Assembly (NCBI RefSeq): GCF_963548695.1
Contig: NZ_CAUUWA010000003.1
Span: forward strand, 1-64,000
Length of the DNA stretch: 64,000 bases
Source: an uncultured Fretibacterium sp.
GTDB taxonomy: Bacteria > Synergistota > Synergistia > Synergistales > Aminobacteriaceae
Direction: 5' to 3'
Numbering within the stretch: position 1 is the stretch's first letter; each line of letters opens with the position of its first letter. Made by a program: the position numbers and the translations under genes. This document shows, one piece after another, positions 36,299 to 43,671 of the stretch. The notes beneath the pieces were generated by a model that was not told the origin of the DNA, did not search any database, and saw nothing but the letters and a program-made list of their open reading frames with translations.

Positions 36299-36546
36299 TA
36301 AAATCATTTTTTGTGAATAACTCCTGTGCATATTGTGAATAACCTCGAGAAATTCGCGTTTCATCCATTCTCATCCAGCCAAATTTTCCACAATCATCCG
36401 AGGGACACAAGAAGGCAAATAGAACTGAAAGCCCATACCCGAGAGCGAGGTTGGAACCTTATATGATTCTTGAGGCTTAGTCTACCTGAGCATTATTGTT
36501 CATTTATGTGAAAAATCCCCCTAAGAAGTGTCTACATCGTTGTTTT

Positions 36547-36575
36547 TTGTCCCAAGGGGGCTTGTATATTTTATA
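36547..36575 (+). promoter_or_regulatory. Possible promoter of the HU gene
   Basis: TTGTCC (36547-36552), 17 nt, TTTATA (36570-36575), 47 nt before the GTG start. The surrounding AT-rich stretch offers alternative registers. Confidence 0.4.
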
Positions 36576-36621
36576 AAGGCTGATAGAATGCAGAAAAATC
36601 TTTAATGTGGAGGTGTAAGTC

Positions 36622-36924
36622 GTGACTAAAGCCGAGCTTATCGACCAGATTGCCGAGAAGTTGCTTGTGAAGAAGAAGGACGTTGCCCCTATCGTCGAGG
36701 AGGTTTTCGCTTCGATCGAGGGAGCCCTGGCCAAGGGGGAGAAGTGCACGTTCGTCGGCTTCGGCGTTTTTGAGGTCAAGGAGCGCGCCGCGCGCGAGGG
36801 CCGCAACCCGCAGGATCCTTCCAAAGTCGTCAAGATTCCCGCTAAGAAGGTCCCTGTGTTCCGTCCCGGCAAGGACCTGAAGGAGAAGGTCCTGGCCGTC
36901 AAGGGCAAGAAGAAGGCGAAGTAA
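36622..36924 (+). CDS. HU-family nucleoid protein
   Basis: 100 aa, GTG start with GGAGG 8 nt upstream. Classic HU/IHF fold: MTKAELIDQIAEKLLVKKKD helices, GFGVFEVKERAAREGRNPQ with the DNA-intercalating arm and conserved RNP-type motif (EGRNPQDP), then KVPVFRPGKDLKEKVL. The extra Lys/Ala-rich tail KGKKKAK adds positive charge. Bends and compacts DNA; placed near the origin. Confidence 0.95.
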   Translation: MTKAELIDQIAEKLLVKKKDVAPIVEEVFASIEGALAKGEKCTFVGFGVFEVKERAAREGRNPQDPSKVVKIPAKKVPVFRPGKDLKEKVLAVKGKKKAK

Positions 36925-36960
36925 CGTCGTCTCCTTCGGCCGAACGGAAATTTTTTAAGG

Positions 36961-36988
36961 AAAGCGGCCCTTCTAGGAGCCGCTTTTT
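36961..36988 (+). terminator. Intrinsic terminator after the HU gene
   Basis: Stem AAAGCGGC/GCCGCTTT with a 10-nt loop and five T at the end. Confidence 0.85.
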
Positions 36989-37054
36989 GTCTTTCTCTCC
37001 CCCTCCGTCCGGGAGAGCCAAGGAGCCGGAAGAGGCCAGGAAGGAACCGGGTGT

Positions 37055-37948
37055 ATGCTCTTTTTTAGACCGTTGACCTGGGAGGATCGGGCGCCATATA
37101 GCGAGTTATACGGCCGAACCTCCGTCAAGTATGCCGAATACTCCTTTTTCTCCCTGTGGGGTTGGGGGGATACGAATCCCATGGAGCTGGCCTGGGACAA
37201 CACGCTCTGCTGGCTGCGCTCGCACGGGAACAAACCTGGGTTCTGTTCGCCCGTGGGGGACTGGGACACCGCGGACTGGGACGCCCTCCTTCGAGAGCAT
37301 TTCGTGCCTGGCGACATCCTGCTGGACGTCCCGGAGGCCATCGTCGGACGTTTTTCCGATTCCCTGGCCGCCCGGCTCAAAGTTACGGAGGACCGGGACG
37401 AGTGGGAATACCTCCATTCCGTGCCCGAGCTGGTCACTTTGGAGGGAAGCCGCTTCGCCCAGAAGCGGGCCCATGTTCGCTCCTTTCAGTCCTCCTATGA
37501 CTGGGAATACGTCCCACTCCTCCCGGAGGATTTTCCCGAGCTCCTGGATTTCCAGGCGAGGTGGCTGCGACGCAGGGAAGGCGGTCCCTCGCCCTCCCTC
37601 AAGGACGAGGACCGAGCCATTCGGCGCGCCCTCGAACGGTGGGACGAGCTTCCCTTTCTTGGGGCCCTGCTGCGGGCTGACGGAATAACCGTCGGCTACA
37701 CGATCGCCGAGGAATTGGACGCGAAAACCCTGGACATCTGCTTTGAAAAGGCCCTGGAAGATTATGCAGGAAGCTACCAGGCCCTGAATCAACTTTTTCT
37801 GCGGAATCAAGGATCGGACTACGCCTGGGTGAACCGCGAGGAGGACATGGGCAATCCGGGTCTTAGGGAGGCGAAGCTCTCCTACCATCCGGTTCAGCTG
37901 CTTAAAAAATACCGCGTCGAGATCCTGTCCGCGCCCCAGGGGATATAA
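37055..37948 (+). CDS. DUF2156 protein (LPG synthase C-terminal-like, GNAT fold)
   Basis: 297 aa, soluble. The C-terminal signature YAWVNREEDMGNPGLREAKL then SYHP is typical of DUF2156 proteins related to the catalytic half of MprF lysylphosphatidylglycerol synthase. The protein has two GNAT-like halves and lacks the membrane flippase of MprF. Substrate unknown; aminoacylation or acylation of a lipid or peptide is a guess. It is monocistronic between HU and ugd. Confidence 0.85.
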   Translation: MLFFRPLTWEDRAPYSELYGRTSVKYAEYSFFSLWGWGDTNPMELAWDNTLCWLRSHGNKPGFCSPVGDWDTADWDALLREHFVPGDILLDVPEAIVGRFSDSLAARLKVTEDRDEWEYLHSVPELVTLEGSRFAQKRAHVRSFQSSYDWEYVPLLPEDFPELLDFQARWLRRREGGPSPSLKDEDRAIRRALERWDELPFLGALLRADGITVGYTIAEELDAKTLDICFEKALEDYAGSYQALNQLFLRNQGSDYAWVNREEDMGNPGLREAKLSYHPVQLLKKYRVEILSAPQGI

Positions 37949-38045
37949 CGTCTGGAGGGGGCTCGACAGGGGGTGTGTTATGATTCTTGGGCGAGTCCAG
38001 GCCAAAGATGCGGGTAAAAATGCGGGATGGAGATGACGGGGATCG

Positions 38046-39392
38046 ATGAAGCTGGCGACGATCGGAACAGGATACGTGGGGCTGGTCACGGGGACCTGCC
38101 TGGCCAAGTTCGGCAACGCCGTGGTCTGCGCGGACACGGACCTGGAGCGGGTGGAGACCCTGCGCCGGGGCGAAGTGCCCTTCTATGAGCCCGGCCTTGC
38201 GGAGATGATGGTCCGCAACATGGAGGAGGGACGGCTTTCCTTCACCGCGGACGTCGGGGAGGCCCTGAAGGGTGCGGACGTCTGCTTCATCACGGTGGGG
38301 ACCCCCTCGGCGCCCGACGGCAGCGCGGACCTGTCCTACGTCGAGAGCGCCGCCCGGAGCGTGGGCCGCGGGATGTCCGGCAGCCTGCTGACAATCGTCA
38401 AGTCCACCGTCCCCGTAGGGACAAACGCCAGGGTCCGGGACTGGATAGCCTCCGAGCTCGAGGGCCGTTCGGCCAGCTTCGGCCTGTCGATGGCCTCCAA
38501 CCCGGAGTTCCTGCGCGAGGGGGCCGCCCTGCGCGACTTCCTGGAGCCGGACCGGGTCGTGCTGGGCACGGACTCCCCCGAGGCCCGGGAGATCCTGACC
38601 TCGCTCTACTCCTTCCTCGAGCCGTCGCGGCTCCTTTTCATGGACATCGCGTCGGCGGAGATGGCGAAGTACGCGGCCAACGCGATGCTGGCGATGCGCA
38701 TCTCCTTCATGAACGAGATGGCGAACATCTGCGACCGCGTCGGGGCCGATGTGGAGAGCGTGCGCCGGGCAATGGGCATGGACAGCAGGATCGGCTCGAA
38801 GTTCCTCTACGCGGGGTGCGGCTACGGCGGCTCCTGCTTCCCCAAGGACGTCCGCGCGCTGCGCGACTTCGCCCGGTCGGCGGGCTACGAGCCCCGACTT
38901 CTCACGGCGGTGGACGAGGTGAACGAGCACCAGAAGGGAGTACTCTTTGAGAAGATCTCCGAGCGGCTGGGCGAGCTGTCGGGCCGGACCGTCGCCGTGT
39001 GGGGGCTGGCCTTCAAGCCCAAGACCTCCGACACGCGCGAGGCCCCGGCCCAGGTCCTGATCCGCAGCCTGCTGGACGCCGGGGCCCGGGTTCAGGCCCA
39101 TGACCCCCGCGCCGTGGGGGAGACCCGGGAGGCGCTGGGCGACCGCCGGGGATTGGTGTACGTCCACGAACCCTACGACGCCGTGAACGGAGCGGACGCC
39201 CTCGCCGTGGTGACGGAGTGGGACATCTACCGCCAGCCGGACTTCGATCGGATCAAGAGACTGCTCCGGCAGCCGATCGTCGTGGACGGCCGAAACCTGT
39301 ATTCCTGCTCCGACATGCGTCGCAGGGGGTTCGACTACCTCTCCATCGGCCGACCGACGGCCTGGGGTTACTCCGGGTCCCCCTCGCTCTGA
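38046..39392 (+). CDS. UDP-glucose/UDP-sugar 6-dehydrogenase
   Basis: 448 aa. NAD-binding KLATIGTGYVGLVTGTCLAK, the central helix region with AEMAKYAANAMLAMRISFMNE, the catalytic Cys loop CGYGGSCFPKDVRAL and the C-terminal half GLAFKPKTSDTREAPA. Oxidises UDP-glucose (or a related UDP-sugar) to the uronic acid for surface polysaccharides. It has no polysaccharide genes next to it. A short mutated copy of its 3' part lies at 41577. Confidence 0.93.
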   Translation: MKLATIGTGYVGLVTGTCLAKFGNAVVCADTDLERVETLRRGEVPFYEPGLAEMMVRNMEEGRLSFTADVGEALKGADVCFITVGTPSAPDGSADLSYVESAARSVGRGMSGSLLTIVKSTVPVGTNARVRDWIASELEGRSASFGLSMASNPEFLREGAALRDFLEPDRVVLGTDSPEAREILTSLYSFLEPSRLLFMDIASAEMAKYAANAMLAMRISFMNEMANICDRVGADVESVRRAMGMDSRIGSKFLYAGCGYGGSCFPKDVRALRDFARSAGYEPRLLTAVDEVNEHQKGVLFEKISERLGELSGRTVAVWGLAFKPKTSDTREAPAQVLIRSLLDAGARVQAHDPRAVGETREALGDRRGLVYVHEPYDAVNGADALAVVTEWDIYRQPDFDRIKRLLRQPIVVDGRNLYSCSDMRRRGFDYLSIGRPTAWGYSGSPSL

Positions 39393-39416
39393 GCGCATTT
39401 TCAGGTAGGGCCCCGC

Positions 39417-39445
39417 TTGCCAGAAGGGGCTTTTTGGGCTATAAT
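39417..39445 (+). promoter_or_regulatory. Promoter of tRNA-Gly
   Basis: TTGCCA (39417-39422), 17-nt spacer, perfect TATAAT (39440-39445), 15 nt before the tRNA. Confidence 0.88.
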
Positions 39446-39460
39446 TCCAGCATCGAAAAT

Positions 39461-39536
39461 GCGGATATAGCTCAGTTGGTAGAGCATCAGCTTCCCAAGC
39501 TGAGGGTCGCGGGTTCGAATCCCGTTGTCCGCTCCA
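39461..39536 (+). tRNA. tRNA-Gly (anticodon CCC)
   Basis: 76 nt with encoded CCA. Acceptor GCGGATA pairs with TGTCCGC, the D-arm has CTCAGTTGGTAGAG, the anticodon stem TCAGC/GCTGA encloses TTCCCAA (anticodon CCC), and the T-arm has GGGTTCGAATCCC. Discriminator U73 is usual for glycine tRNA. Reads GGG codons, common in this high-GC genome. Confidence 0.97.
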
Positions 39537-39568
39537 GAGGTCGATCCGGCTCAGTCCGGTTAACTTGG

Positions 39569-39600
39569 AAACCCCGCTTAAAAGCGGGGTTTTCGCTTTT
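39569..39600 (+). terminator. Terminator after tRNA-Gly
   Basis: 11-bp stem AAACCCCGCTT/AAGCGGGGTTT with a 2-nt loop, followed by a T-rich tail. Confidence 0.85.
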
Positions 39601-39785
39601 TGACAGTCCGCCGTTATCCGGTTAATATTGCCTGTATCCGGCGCATAATCGTACTTAAGCAAAGGGCCAAAGCGAAATTTTTTAGGATTCCCCATCTATT
39701 TTCTCTCCACTCCTTAGGCAAAAAATGGTATTATCGCCGTAATGTACGGTATTTATGACGATTTTTATAAATCCTATCTTTCCTC

Positions 39786-39813
39786 TTGACATTATGGAAA
39801 TGACCTGTATAAT
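39786..39813 (+). promoter_or_regulatory. Consensus promoter with no ORF downstream
   Basis: Perfect TTGACA (39786-39791), 16-nt spacer, perfect TATAAT (39808-39813). Expected start near 39820. It drives the candidate RNA that follows. Confidence 0.88.
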
Positions 39814-39819
39814 GTTTGT

Positions 39820-39985
39820 TGTGACCAACAAATAGCGAATGCCGAAAGCCTCAGGGGTCCTCTCCTGGAAATACCGACCCCGAAGGGTAGAAGTAGGCAA
39901 ACCCCCTCGTTCTTGTTCGGTCGTTTGGAACCCCCCTCAAAAAGAAGAAGGTCGGCGTGACACGGCGCCGGCCTTCTTCTTTATT
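39820..39985 (+). ncRNA. Candidate structured small RNA of about 165 nt
   Basis: Bounded by the perfect promoter above and the strong terminator at 39941-39985, with no ORF or ribosome site. The predicted 5' end GACCAACAA can pair (one bulge) with TTGTTCGGTC near 39915-39924, closing the molecule. Inside, GCCT...AGGC and GGGGTC...GACCCC form a central stem with internal loops. The next gene seems to have its own -10 (TATAAT near 40021), so this is not obviously a leader. A 6S-type RNA is one hypothesis by size and closing stem; I cannot confirm any Rfam family. Confidence 0.5.
39941..39985 (+). terminator. Strong intrinsic terminator of the candidate small RNA
   Basis: 17-bp stem AAAGAAGAAGGTCGGCG against CGCCGGCCTTCTTCTTT (one G-T pair), followed by ATTTCTCATTTTC. 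The rest of the gap to 40145 shows only a possible -10 near 40021. Confidence 0.85.
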
Positions 39986-40145
39986 TCTCATTTTCATTAA
40001 TTATTTTCCTGGCTTGCCCTTATAATGCGGACGGATTGTATATCTTTACCCGCCGTCGTGGGGGCCCTGACTGTCGGTCTGGGGAATTAACAGGCGACCG
40101 GCGGTGCTAAAATGTCTTTGAAGAAACATTGAAGGAGGCGATGTC

Positions 40146-41570
40146 ATGCCCTGGGTGTGGGCGGCCCTGATGCCGCATCCCCCGATCCTCGTCCCCGAGG
40201 TGGGGCTGGGGCGCGAGAACGAGGCTCGAGAGACCCGGAAGGGGCTGGAGCTCCTGGTGGAGTCCCTGAGGGACCGGAAGCCCGACGTGCTGCTGGTCCT
40301 GTCCCCCCACCAGCCCTATGCGCCCGGGGCGCTCTTCCTCAACTCCGCCGGGCGCGCGGCGGGGACGCTGGCTCCCTTCGGCGCCCCGTCCGTGACGATC
40401 GGGCTCGCCTGTCCCAGGGAGCTCCGCAGGGCAGTTGCGGAACGCCTGTCCGCGTTGGGGACCCGGATTCGGGAGGGGAACCACCCCGACCTGACGAGCG
40501 ATCAGGGGACCCTCGTGCCCCTGTATTTCCTGCGTCGAGCCTGGGGATGGGACGAAGAGAATCTATCGGGAAATCTGCCGCCGACCCTCCTGGCCTCGCC
40601 CATCGGGCTGACGCCGGGCGAGGCTCTTTCCCTGGGGGAGAGGCTGGCGCTCCTCGACGACGGCCTGCGCTGGGGGCTGGTGGCCAGCGGCGACCTGTCG
40701 CATCGCCTGACGCCGGACGCCCCGGCGGGCTACAGCCCCGAGGGGCGCATATTCGACGCCGCGGTCCTCGAGGCTCTGAAGTCCGCCGACGCCGGCCCCC
40801 TGCTCTCGCTGTCCCCGGAGACGCTGGAGGCGGCGGGGGAGTGCGGCCTGCGCTCTGTCATGACGATGCTGGGGCTCGCCGGCGCAGTCTGCGGGGCGAT
40901 CCGGGTGTTCTCCTACGAGGGCCCGTTTGGGGTGGGGTACTGCAGCGCCCTCTGGGAGCCGTCCGACGCAGGTGCGTCTCATGAAGGTGCGCCTCACGGA
41001 GACGCGGCCCATGGGGAGGCGCCCTACGGAGAAGCGCCGGAGGACCCTCCCTGTGTGCGTCTGGCGCGCGAGACGGTGACGCGCCTGCTGGAGAGACGCC
41101 CTCTGCCGGGCTCGGGAACGGAGGCGGCGCCCTCGGAGCTCTGGGCGGAACACCGCGCCTGCTTCGTCTCCATCAAGACGCGGTCCGGGGCCCTGAGGGG
41201 CTGCATCGGCACCCTGGCCCCCTTGCAGCGTAGCCTGGACCGTGAGATCATCGCCAACGCCGTGTCGGCCGCGACCCGCGACCCCCGCTTTCCGCCCATG
41301 ACGCGCGAGGAGCTCCCGGGCGTCCTCTTCTCGGTGGACGTGCTCTCCGAACCCGAGCCGGTGACGGACCTCGTCGATCTGGACCCCGGGGAGTGGGGCG
41401 TCATCGTCTCGAAGGACGGACGGCGCGGTGTCCTCCTTCCCGACCTCGAGGGCGTGGACACGGTCGAGGAGCAGCTCGCCATCGCGGCGCGGAAGGCGGG
41501 CATCGCCGAACTTCGAGGCGCCTCCGTCGAGCGGTTCCGGGTGGATCGCTTTAAGGAACGGGGGGCCTGA
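40146..41570 (+). CDS. LigB/MEMO-type domain fused to AMMECR1 (AmmeMemoRadiSam system protein)
   Basis: 474 aa. Residues 1-265 form a class III extradiol dioxygenase/MEMO-like domain (WAALMPHPPILVPEVG, DVLLVLSPHQPY, GLVASGDLSHRLTPDAP). Residues 305-474 form an AMMECR1 domain with the conserved LRGCIG motif (GALRGCIGTLAPLQR). These domains usually belong to a three-part system with a radical SAM enzyme, which is absent from this window. The linker (about 278-304) is built of repeated (H/Y)GEAP/HGDAA units. GGAGG lies 8 nt before the ATG. Function unknown. Confidence 0.88.
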   Translation: MPWVWAALMPHPPILVPEVGLGRENEARETRKGLELLVESLRDRKPDVLLVLSPHQPYAPGALFLNSAGRAAGTLAPFGAPSVTIGLACPRELRRAVAERLSALGTRIREGNHPDLTSDQGTLVPLYFLRRAWGWDEENLSGNLPPTLLASPIGLTPGEALSLGERLALLDDGLRWGLVASGDLSHRLTPDAPAGYSPEGRIFDAAVLEALKSADAGPLLSLSPETLEAAGECGLRSVMTMLGLAGAVCGAIRVFSYEGPFGVGYCSALWEPSDAGASHEGAPHGDAAHGEAPYGEAPEDPPCVRLARETVTRLLERRPLPGSGTEAAPSELWAEHRACFVSIKTRSGALRGCIGTLAPLQRSLDREIIANAVSAATRDPRFPPMTREELPGVLFSVDVLSEPEPVTDLVDLDPGEWGVIVSKDGRRGVLLPDLEGVDTVEEQLAIAARKAGIAELRGASVERFRVDRFKERGA

Positions 41571-41576
41571 CCCCGC

Positions 41577-41640
41577 ACCGTCGGGGGTTGGTGTACGTCC
41601 CCGAACCCTACGACGCCGTGAAGCAGTGCGGACGCCTCCA
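41577..41640 (+). pseudogene. Duplicated fragment of the ugd gene
   Basis: The block starting at 41577 matches the ugd segment starting at 39142 almost base for base for about 50 nt, including TTGGTGTACGTCC and CGAACCCTACGACGCCGTGA, then drifts. In ugd this codes for LVYVHEPYDAV; here it is not part of an ORF. It directly follows the AMMECR1 gene stop, 2.4 kb from its source. Confidence 0.8.
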
Positions 41641-41672
41641 CCGTCTGCGCGGCGGCACGGTGAAGCCGCGTG

Positions 41673-42404
41673 CTACGGCTTCGGCAGCCTCTGACGGACG
41701 TAGGTCCCATCGAGCGTCACGTCCATGTCCGTGGTGTCCGGGTTGATGTCCGGGGACGCCGCCACCTGCACCCTGTCGCCCTTGAAGGTGAAGGTCGCCC
41801 TGCCCTGCCCCTCGTACTCTCCGTCGGCCTCGAGCACTCCCTTTCGCACCGTGCCCTCGCCGAACCAGTGGCGGTATTCGACGCTCTTCGGCCCCAGGAC
41901 CAGGTTAGCCTCCATACCGATTCTGACCTCTCCGGCCTCCTTGTCGGTCCAGCGGACGGAGAGCCAGCCCGTCTCCCGCCCGTCCTCGAGCCGGACGTAA
42001 TAGCCCTGGGGACCATCGGGGCGATCCTTGAGGAAGATCGGCTCCACGATGTGCGGCAGCTCGTCCACGCGCATCGCGGTTGCCGATATATAGGCTCGGA
42101 GGGCCGTGTAGCCGAATTCCGCCATATTGCGCCTGGCTTCCGCGTCGCGCCCCTTCCTCACCCACTCCGCCTGAACCGCCTTCAGGGCCTTTATCCCCGC
42201 CTTCGAGAGGCCCCCCTCCTTCAGGATCCTGGACCATTCTTTGTTCAGAGCTCTGTCGGCCCTGGCGAAGTCCGGGTCCTTCATCATCTCGCGATACTCC
42301 GCATCGCTCAGCCCCGCGGCCGGCCCCGCCATGACGCCGAGATAGAACACCCCACAGGCGGCAAACGCCGTCAACAGACCCAAAAGACGTGAAATCCGCA
42401 CCAT
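41673..42404 (-). CDS. Secreted protein with an LprI/DUF1311-like segment
   Basis: 243 aa. Signal peptide (RLLGLLTAFAACGVFYLGVMAG), then SDAEYREMMKDPDFARADRALNKEW and KALKAVQAEWVRKGRDAEAR, which fit the small helical LprI (DUF1311) domain found in lysozyme inhibitors and other secreted proteins. The C-terminal 110 residues look beta-rich (EGQGRATFTFKGDRVQV). No usual Cys pairs of LprI are seen. Exact role unknown; converges with the ugd scrap. Confidence 0.65.
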   Translation of the reverse strand: MVRISRLLGLLTAFAACGVFYLGVMAGPAAGLSDAEYREMMKDPDFARADRALNKEWSRILKEGGLSKAGIKALKAVQAEWVRKGRDAEARRNMAEFGYTALRAYISATAMRVDELPHIVEPIFLKDRPDGPQGYYVRLEDGRETGWLSVRWTDKEAGEVRIGMEANLVLGPKSVEYRHWFGEGTVRKGVLEADGEYEGQGRATFTFKGDRVQVAASPDINPDTTDMDVTLDGTYVRQRLPKP

Positions 42405-42519
42405 GATTCGTCGTTCCTCCTTTAAGTCAAATCGCTCGGGGGGGCGCCCGTGGGGAACTCCGTCCCCGCGGGCGCTTTTCGATGGTCCGTCGATCCCGTC
42501 CCCGGCTGGAGGGCCGCTT

Positions 42520-43383
42520 CTATTCGGAGGGCCGTTCCTTCCGAATCTTGTAGAGCAGCATCTTCGCGCCCCTGGCCAGCGGGGGAATGAGGTTGAGCAG
42601 GACGGCCCAACCCCAGCGGCGCAGCTCCTGGTTCATGTAATACTCGGCCTCCACGAACTTCAGCGCGGGGTCCCAGCTCTCGATGTCCCTGAGGCCGCCG
42701 AGCCCCCAGTTGAACCGCACGTCGTCCCCGTACTCCCGAATCGAGTCGTGCATCTTGGAGTTTCGGGCCATCCAGGGCGAGACCGCGTCGAAATGCAGCT
42801 CGCCGCCGGGGAAGCGTTGGGCCAGGTTCCGGAACAGGCCCTCGATGTCCGGCTCCTGCAGGTACATCAGAACGCCCTCCATGATGAAGGCGAATCGGTG
42901 TCCCGGATAGCGCTCCAGCAGTTCGTCCATCCACGCCGTCTCGAACATCGAGGCGCCGATCTGCGGGTTGCGCTCCGAGCCCGGAAGGAAGCGTTCCCTC
43001 ACGGCCATGACGTCCGGCAGGTCCAGGTCCACCTGGACGCCCTTGCCCGAGTCCGTCCGCAGGAAACGGTCGTCCAGCCCGCAGGCCAGATGCACGACCA
43101 CGGGCCTGTCCCATTCCGCAAGGATGCGCCGCGTCTGGCGGTCGAAGCGGCGCACACGGATGACCGTCCCCACCTGCGACATCCTCTTGTCCCGGAAGCG
43201 GGACATATCCACGCCGAGCTTCTCCAGGATCTCGATCGCCTTGGGGTCCTCGATGATACGGTCGGGGCGCCTCGTCTCCTGCGCCTTGAAGTACAGCGTC
43301 AGGAGCGATGTCTCCGAGATGGGGCTCCTGAAATCGAGCTCACCCTGCGCTTCCCTGTTCTCATCCATATTTTGATCGACCAT
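42520..43383 (-). CDS. LCM/TcmP-type SAM-dependent O-methyltransferase
   Basis: 287 aa from ATG 43383 (AAGGAGGT 10 nt upstream). Leucine-carboxyl-methyltransferase family features: SLLTLYFKAQETRRPDRI, PVVVHLACGLDDRFLR (SAM site), VQVDLDLPDVMAVRERF and FAFIMEGVLMYLQEPD. Bacterial members methylate carboxyl or hydroxyl groups of polyketides or unknown acids. No biosynthetic genes lie nearby, so the substrate is open. Confidence 0.88.
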   Translation of the reverse strand: MVDQNMDENREAQGELDFRSPISETSLLTLYFKAQETRRPDRIIEDPKAIEILEKLGVDMSRFRDKRMSQVGTVIRVRRFDRQTRRILAEWDRPVVVHLACGLDDRFLRTDSGKGVQVDLDLPDVMAVRERFLPGSERNPQIGASMFETAWMDELLERYPGHRFAFIMEGVLMYLQEPDIEGLFRNLAQRFPGGELHFDAVSPWMARNSKMHDSIREYGDDVRFNWGLGGLRDIESWDPALKFVEAEYYMNQELRRWGWAVLLNLIPPLARGAKMLLYKIRKERPSE

Positions 43384-43671
43384 ATTTGAACCAACCTCCT
43401 TTGCTATGGCCTCCCAAAGTGGAAGCCCCTTCATGTTCGACTGATACAACACTGATGAGGCTAATACTTCTTTTCGGGAAAGTCAACACCGGTTCGATTT
43501 CCCGGGCGCCGCGGCGATCCGGCCGCAAAAGGCCCGTTCCCTAGACGCCGTTCTGCGCGGAAGGTTCTTTTCATGGCCCGAACATGCTAAACTCGATTAT
43601 AGCGTAACCTGCCGGGAGAAGGGGCACGCGGGGCACGATCCCAAATATCGGCGACCGAAGGAGTGACAAAG

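Noticed and set aside
39820..39985. Riboswitch for the downstream LigB-AMMECR1 gene
   Set aside because: A separate -10-like site lies after the terminator and no known aptamer motif was recognised; an independent RNA is preferred, though not proven.
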